Assembly (NCBI GenBank): GCA_051009975.1
Contig: JBPCWA010000128.1
Location: forward strand, 1 to 10,366
DNA: 10,366 nucleotides
Reading direction: 5' to 3'
Source: Tectiglobus sp051009975
GTDB lineage: Bacteria; Pseudomonadota; Alphaproteobacteria; Rhizobiales; Hyphomicrobiaceae
Made by a program: the position numbers and the translations under genes
Part shown: one piece after another, positions 6,948 to 10,366 of the stretch
Numbering within the stretch: position 1 is the stretch's first letter
Layout: each line of letters begins with the position of its first letter
The notes under the pieces: model-generated
Told to the model about the DNA's origin: nothing
Databases searched by the model: none
The model's input: only the letters and a program-made list of their open reading frames with translations

Positions 6948-8552
6948 TCAGGCCTTCTTCACGTTCCAGAATGGCACGTGACTCGGCACCGGCACGAAAC
7001 CAGTAACGTTTGCACGATGGGCGACTGGCGGAGCCCATTGACCGAGGATCACCATCGGAACGAAGTTCCACGCGTTGTCCTGGATCTTTTTGGCGGTTGC
7101 CTGGCGATCTTCAATCGTCGCGCCAGACGCCCACTGGTCTTTGAGCTTTTCATGTAGGTCGTCTTTTGGCCACCCGAACCAACCATTGGCTCCTACGGCT
7201 GAGTGAGCAACGGAACTGATCGGATTGTTGAAGCCCTCACCTGAGCCCCAGGTAATGAAGATGTTCCATCCGCCTTCGTTCGGCGGCTTCTTGACTGCGC
7301 GGCGGGTGACGACCCCCCCCCAGTCTGAGGCTTCCAGTTTTGTGTTGACTCCGGCTTGTTGAAGCCATTGGGCAATGAGCAATGCCGCGTTGTTCATGAA
7401 GCCGATGTTGGTGGCCTGCAGTACGGTGACCGGCCGTCCGTCGTAACCGGCCTTCTGGAACAGCTCTTTAGCCTTCGCAATGTCCTGTCCGCCCTTCAGC
7501 CAGTCGGTGTTGACCTCCGACTGCATGTTGCCAGTGCAGCCGAACAAGGAACCACAGTTCTTGAAGTATTTTGGGTTGCCAAAAGCCGCCTGCAAAATGT
7601 CCGTCTGGTTGATCAGATAGAGCATGGCTCGGCGGGCATGAACATTGTCGAACGGAGGGTGCAGCCAGTTCAAACGGCACATCCCTACGTTCCCTCCCTT
7701 GTTGAGTACTTCGAGCGTGATATTCCTGTCGCCCTCAAGCTGATCGAGAAGGTCCAATGGCGGCGACTCATAAAAGTCGATTTCACCGGCCGTGAGCGCT
7801 GCAAGCGCTGTCTGCTGGTCGGAAAGGTTCTCGATGATGACGCGATCGAGGCTGGCAACCTTGCCGCCGGAGAGACCAGAGGCCGGACCGGTGCGGGGGT
7901 TGTAGTCCGGGTTCCGGTCGTAAACATAGCGCTGGCCCGCTCGCGTCTCGGTATCATTGAATTTGAAAGGTCCAGAACCGATCTTTTCGGTCACTTGCTG
8001 GTTTGCATCGGTCTCGGCATCCTTCTTGCGCATGACAACTGGCAGGTTGGTCGTTAACTTTCCCAGTGCGTCAAGAACGAGTCCGTACGGCTCCGACAGC
8101 ACAATCTCGAATGTTTTGTCGTCCCTTTTGCGCGTGTCCTGGACACGTCGGAACAGGTGTTGACCTGCAGCATCGCGTACTGCCCAGCGGCGGATCGAGG
8201 CAATGCAGTCATCGGCCGTGACCGCCTGACCATCATGGAACTTAAGGCCGTCTCTCAGTTGGAAGGTGTAGGTTTTGCGGTCATCGGAAAGCCCGTACTT
8301 TTCCACCATCTGTGGATGGGACCTGCCTTTTTCATCCTGGCCAAACAGTGTGTCGTAGATGAGAAGCGCATGGTTGCCTGTCATGTTGGCCGTCGTCCAG
8401 ATTGGATCGAAGACCTTGAGATCACCATGCATGACCGCCTTGATCGTATTGCCCTTCGATGCCTGCGCGCGTGCCCGGAGAATTCCGGGCGCCGCAGCAA
8501 CGGCCGCGGTTGCCACGGTTCCTTTCATGAATTTTCGTCGCGATGTCTTCAT
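6948..8552 (-). CDS. ABC transporter periplasmic substrate-binding protein, family 5 (DppA-like), Tat-exported
   Basis: This would capture the substrate in the periplasm and deliver it to the DppB/C-like permeases. From the ATG at 8552 it has 534 residues, a normal size. The N-terminus MKTSRRKFMKG is a twin-arginine signal, followed by an Ala-rich hydrophobic stretch and an ARAQA cleavage region near residue 30, so it is probably exported folded. Family 5 features include the FDPIWTT segment near 48, TYTFQLRDGLKFHDGQAVTADD at about 94-115 (read in two overlapping blocks) and IGSGPFKFNDT near 191. The frame extends to an ATG at 8597, which would put a charged leader before the Tat motif. The start at 8552 has AGAGGA at 8561-8566. 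A run of nine G lies in the coding strand at 7313-7321. The substrate is unknown; peptides and small amides are both possible. Confidence 0.93.
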   Translation of the reverse strand: MKTSRRKFMKGTVATAAVAAAPGILRARAQASKGNTIKAVMHGDLKVFDPIWTTANMTGNHALLIYDTLFGQDEKGRSHPQMVEKYGLSDDRKTYTFQLRDGLKFHDGQAVTADDCIASIRRWAVRDAAGQHLFRRVQDTRKRDDKTFEIVLSEPYGLVLDALGKLTTNLPVVMRKKDAETDANQQVTEKIGSGPFKFNDTETRAGQRYVYDRNPDYNPRTGPASGLSGGKVASLDRVIIENLSDQQTALAALTAGEIDFYESPPLDLLDQLEGDRNITLEVLNKGGNVGMCRLNWLHPPFDNVHARRAMLYLINQTDILQAAFGNPKYFKNCGSLFGCTGNMQSEVNTDWLKGGQDIAKAKELFQKAGYDGRPVTVLQATNIGFMNNAALLIAQWLQQAGVNTKLEASDWGGVVTRRAVKKPPNEGGWNIFITWGSGEGFNNPISSVAHSAVGANGWFGWPKDDLHEKLKDQWASGATIEDRQATAKKIQDNAWNFVPMVILGQWAPPVAHRANVTGFVPVPSHVPFWNVKKA

Positions 8553-8560
8553 TGCATGTT

Positions 8561-8566
8561 TCCTCT
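8561..8566 (-). promoter_or_regulatory. Ribosome binding site selecting the binding-protein start
   Basis: AGAGGA stands 8 nt before the ATG at 8552. It favours that start, which puts the twin-arginine motif at residues 5-6, over the in-frame ATG at 8597. Confidence 0.6.
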
Positions 8567-8582
8567 CTCGTTTTCGCAATTT

Positions 8583-8597
8583 TTGCCCGATAGGCAA
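8583..8597. other. Small hairpin upstream of the binding-protein gene
   Basis: TTGCC and GGCAA arms flank a 5-nt loop in the 93-nt gap between the peptidase stop and the binding-protein start. On the minus strand the hairpin runs into five A residues rather than a U-run, so it is not a terminator. It may only be a minor leader structure. Confidence 0.3.
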
Positions 8598-8610
8598 TGG
8601 CAGGCAAATA

Positions 8611-8621
8611 CGGATTATCCG
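8611..8621. promoter_or_regulatory. 11-bp perfect dyad in the peptidase/binding-protein gap
   Basis: CGGAT and ATCCG surround a single central base. The dyad lies in the only sizeable gap (93 nt) near the start of the operon, where an internal promoter or operator for the transporter genes could sit. It is short enough to be chance. Confidence 0.2.
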
Positions 8622-8645
8622 CTCGGTCGTTGGTACCCAGGGCGA

Positions 8646-10115
8646 TCAAAGCAGATGGCGGCCCTCGACGTTGTCATCGAGCGGCCAAAGCGGTCGCGCG
8701 ACATTGGTGTAGATATGCTCATGCGGATCGGTCGGACAGCAGCCGCCGGTCTGCGCTCTTATAATCTTGCTCGCCAAAGGACCAAAGGCGGCCGCGAAGT
8801 GCTGTGCCGACTTGAGAACGAGAAGCCGGTAGTCCGTTGGCGACAATCCAAAATGTGTGAAAAGTTCAAGGCCGAACGCCTGAGTGCGGTTCGATATCAG
8901 GATGACGTCAATGGCATTGTCGATACGGACGACGGCGGCGTCGCCGACCGGCACAACCGCATCCCCGAAGTGCTGCCACGTATTCGCGGCGACACCAATA
9001 ACTTCAAGATTGGCATCGACGGGCGATGACGGGCCCGGCGCTGCCTTGCCTCCAAGGCGCATCGAAAGCCGTGCGCCCGCCCCAACTTTGTGGCAGAAGG
9101 ATACGGCGATCGGATCCCAGACAGGGGCGATTGCCACGTTGCGCGCTCGGCGCTCGCGGAGTGCATGGAGGCTCAGCGTATTGTCGGAGGTTGCACCACC
9201 GCCCGCGTTGTCAGCTGGTTCAGCGATGATCACGAGACCATCATCCGAGGACAGAGCCTCGTCCAGCGCGGCATCTAGCGTTACGGATCTAGGTGACCAC
9301 TTGCCGCGTTGTGCCCACAGCTTGTCGCCGATCTGTTTTGCGAGACGATCTCCCTCAGCCTTGTGGCCGTCAGTATAAACGAGTACCCGCGAACCCATGT
9401 CCCGTACATCGCTGTGCATGAAGCCATGCGCGATTGAAACCGACAATATATCATTCCGCTGTTCAAGCGCCTTCAGGTCGTCGACGAACCCGCGCATAGG
9501 TTCGGTGGTTGTCGGGTAAAAGTCGATCAGTCTTGGGTCATAGAGTGACGCCACGGGGCTTATCTCGCCCTTTATTGTGCGCAGCACAAGCGTCACCAGT
9601 TCGTCGGCCCGATCCATGAAGTCGATATGCGGGTATTCTTTAAACAATATTGAGATCTCGGCGAGAGTTACCCGCTTCTCGGTCAGGTGACAATGGGGGT
9701 CGTATTCGCAACCGACGACACAATTGGGACCAACCACAGCTCGAATGCGTTCAAGCATGTCGCCTTCGGCATCGTCGTAGCCATCAGCAACGAAGGCGCC
9801 GTGAAACCCCATTAGGACGCCATCTAGCGGCATGGATTGCGTGAGCTGATCCAATATCTCGTTGCGCATCGATTCGTAGCTGGCCTGGTCGACAGTTCCT
9901 GACGGTTCGGCCCAGAACGAAGAGCCTTCGATCAGTGTGAAGTCTTCCCGGAGCGCGCGTCGTCGCGCGACCAGCAACGGCGCTGAACACAGCTTTGGAG
10001 CTTCAGGATGCTCGCCGGGGGGCGCGTAGAAGAATTCTTCGAAACTCGACCGCGACGTCGGGATCGGTGAAAACGTATTCGTTTCTGTTGCCAAAGAAGC
10101 TGCGAAGAGACGCAT
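8646..10115 (-). CDS. M81-family metallopeptidase (MlrC-like)
   Basis: From the ATG at 10115 the protein has 489 residues, typical of the M81/MlrC family. The founding member, MlrC, cleaves linearised microcystin fragments, while most relatives sit in peptide-transport loci with unknown substrates. Family features are FAASLATETNTFSPIPT at 4-20, MGFHGAFV at 102-109, the metal-site type motif EYDPHCHLT at 137-145 (D139 and H141 as likely ligands), YPHIDFMDRADE at 161-172 (H163), SIAHGFMHSD at 227-236, and the C-terminal-domain motif EPADNAGGGATSDNT at 299-313. No signal peptide is visible, so it is cytoplasmic. Upstream in-frame ATGs exist at 10178 and 10139, but the start at 10115 matches the family and has AAAGG 7 nt upstream. 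It is the first gene of the operon, so it would act on what the transporter imports. Microcystin as substrate is not implied. Confidence 0.93.
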   Translation of the reverse strand: MRLFAASLATETNTFSPIPTSRSSFEEFFYAPPGEHPEAPKLCSAPLLVARRRALREDFTLIEGSSFWAEPSGTVDQASYESMRNEILDQLTQSMPLDGVLMGFHGAFVADGYDDAEGDMLERIRAVVGPNCVVGCEYDPHCHLTEKRVTLAEISILFKEYPHIDFMDRADELVTLVLRTIKGEISPVASLYDPRLIDFYPTTTEPMRGFVDDLKALEQRNDILSVSIAHGFMHSDVRDMGSRVLVYTDGHKAEGDRLAKQIGDKLWAQRGKWSPRSVTLDAALDEALSSDDGLVIIAEPADNAGGGATSDNTLSLHALRERRARNVAIAPVWDPIAVSFCHKVGAGARLSMRLGGKAAPGPSSPVDANLEVIGVAANTWQHFGDAVVPVGDAAVVRIDNAIDVILISNRTQAFGLELFTHFGLSPTDYRLLVLKSAQHFAAAFGPLASKIIRAQTGGCCPTDPHEHIYTNVARPLWPLDDNVEGRHLL

Positions 10116-10122
10116 TGTCGAA

Positions 10123-10127
10123 CCTTT
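10123..10127 (-). promoter_or_regulatory. Ribosome binding site selecting the M81 start
   Basis: AAAGG lies 7 nt before the ATG at 10115, supporting this start over in-frame ATGs at 10139 and 10178. Confidence 0.55.
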
Positions 10128-10195
10128 GATGCCCGGCATGACGAAGCTTACGCGTGCATGGGTGTGGGCGCAATCCATATAACGATGGCGACCTA

Positions 10196-10223
10196 GCAGT
10201 ATTTTTCAGGGTAGAACAATCAA
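10196..10223 (-). promoter_or_regulatory. Possible sigma-70-like promoter of the operon
   Basis: On the minus strand TTGATT (10218-10223) and TACTGC (10196-10201) are separated by 16 nt. It lies about 80 bp before the M81 start codon. The -10 element is poor and alphaproteobacterial promoters are hard to call by eye, so this is only a candidate. Confidence 0.2.
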
Positions 10224-10248
10224 CCAGCCCGCCATCTTCCGGATCATA

Positions 10249-10270
10249 TGGCAAGCATCAAGCTATGCCA
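10249..10270. promoter_or_regulatory. Imperfect inverted repeat upstream of the operon
   Basis: TGGCA-AGC and GCT-A-TGCCA form 8 pairs with one bulged base around a 5-nt centre. The dyad lies about 135 bp before the M81 start codon and upstream of the weak promoter candidate, where an activator or repressor site could sit. No regulator gene is visible in the window. Confidence 0.3.
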
Positions 10271-10366
10271 CGGGTTTGTAGGGTTGGAATGGCCGCAAAA
10301 TTCAGTTAAGACATGCCGACACGCGCCGCGATGAATGCGCAATGCTACTCTTGCGTTGCAGCAAAA

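Noticed and set aside
7356..9029. Long plus-strand frames of 233 codons (7356-8057) and 290 codons (8157-9029)
   Set aside because: They are antisense to the binding-protein and M81 genes, whose family motifs are unambiguous, and show no motifs of their own.
10302..10366. Possible C-terminal end of another minus-strand gene (open from the right edge to a TGA at 10302-10304)
   Set aside because: Only about 20 codons are visible, with no recognisable sequence; a plus-strand frame from 10313 is equally open and equally unsupported.

Overview
The window looks like a moderately GC-rich alphaproteobacterial genome, most likely a rhizobium or close relative. That is inferred from codon use, Tat-exported family 5 binding proteins and the gene mix; no marker gene fixes the taxon. 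It is a catabolic and transport locus beside a decayed, gene-poor stretch.

Layout, left to right. 1-751 (minus) is the N-terminal 250 codons of a class I SAM-dependent methyltransferase that runs off the left edge. 752-1404 has no supportable gene but carries a 14-bp palindrome and a seven-unit array of a 9-bp repeat. 1405-2030 (plus) is a dead carbon-nitrogen hydrolase (nitrilase superfamily): its three catalytic residues are still readable, but it has two in-frame stops, one frameshift and no C-terminus. 2047-2811 (plus) is an intact creatininase-family amidohydrolase. 2810-2977 is a degenerate tandem array with a 14-bp period. From 10115 down to 3070 (minus) lies a six-gene operon: M81/MlrC-like metallopeptidase, family 5 periplasmic binding protein with a Tat signal, two permeases (DppB-like and DppC-like) and two ATPases (DppD-like and DppF-like).

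How it works together (inference). The ABC genes form a complete dipeptide/oligopeptide-type importer. The last four are tightly packed, with TAATG and ATGA overlaps, and a strong stem-loop separates the binding-protein gene from the first permease, a common arrangement for uneven expression. The M81 enzyme, the creatininase-family enzyme and the dead amidase all belong to families that hydrolyse amide or peptide bonds in small, often modified or cyclic compounds. The locus therefore reads as a module for uptake and cytoplasmic breakdown of an unidentified peptide- or amide-like compound, with one of its hydrolases lost. I see no clear evidence of a wholly new system. The least explained signals are the two short-period arrays (9 bp and 14 bp) on either side of the pseudogene and creatininase segment.
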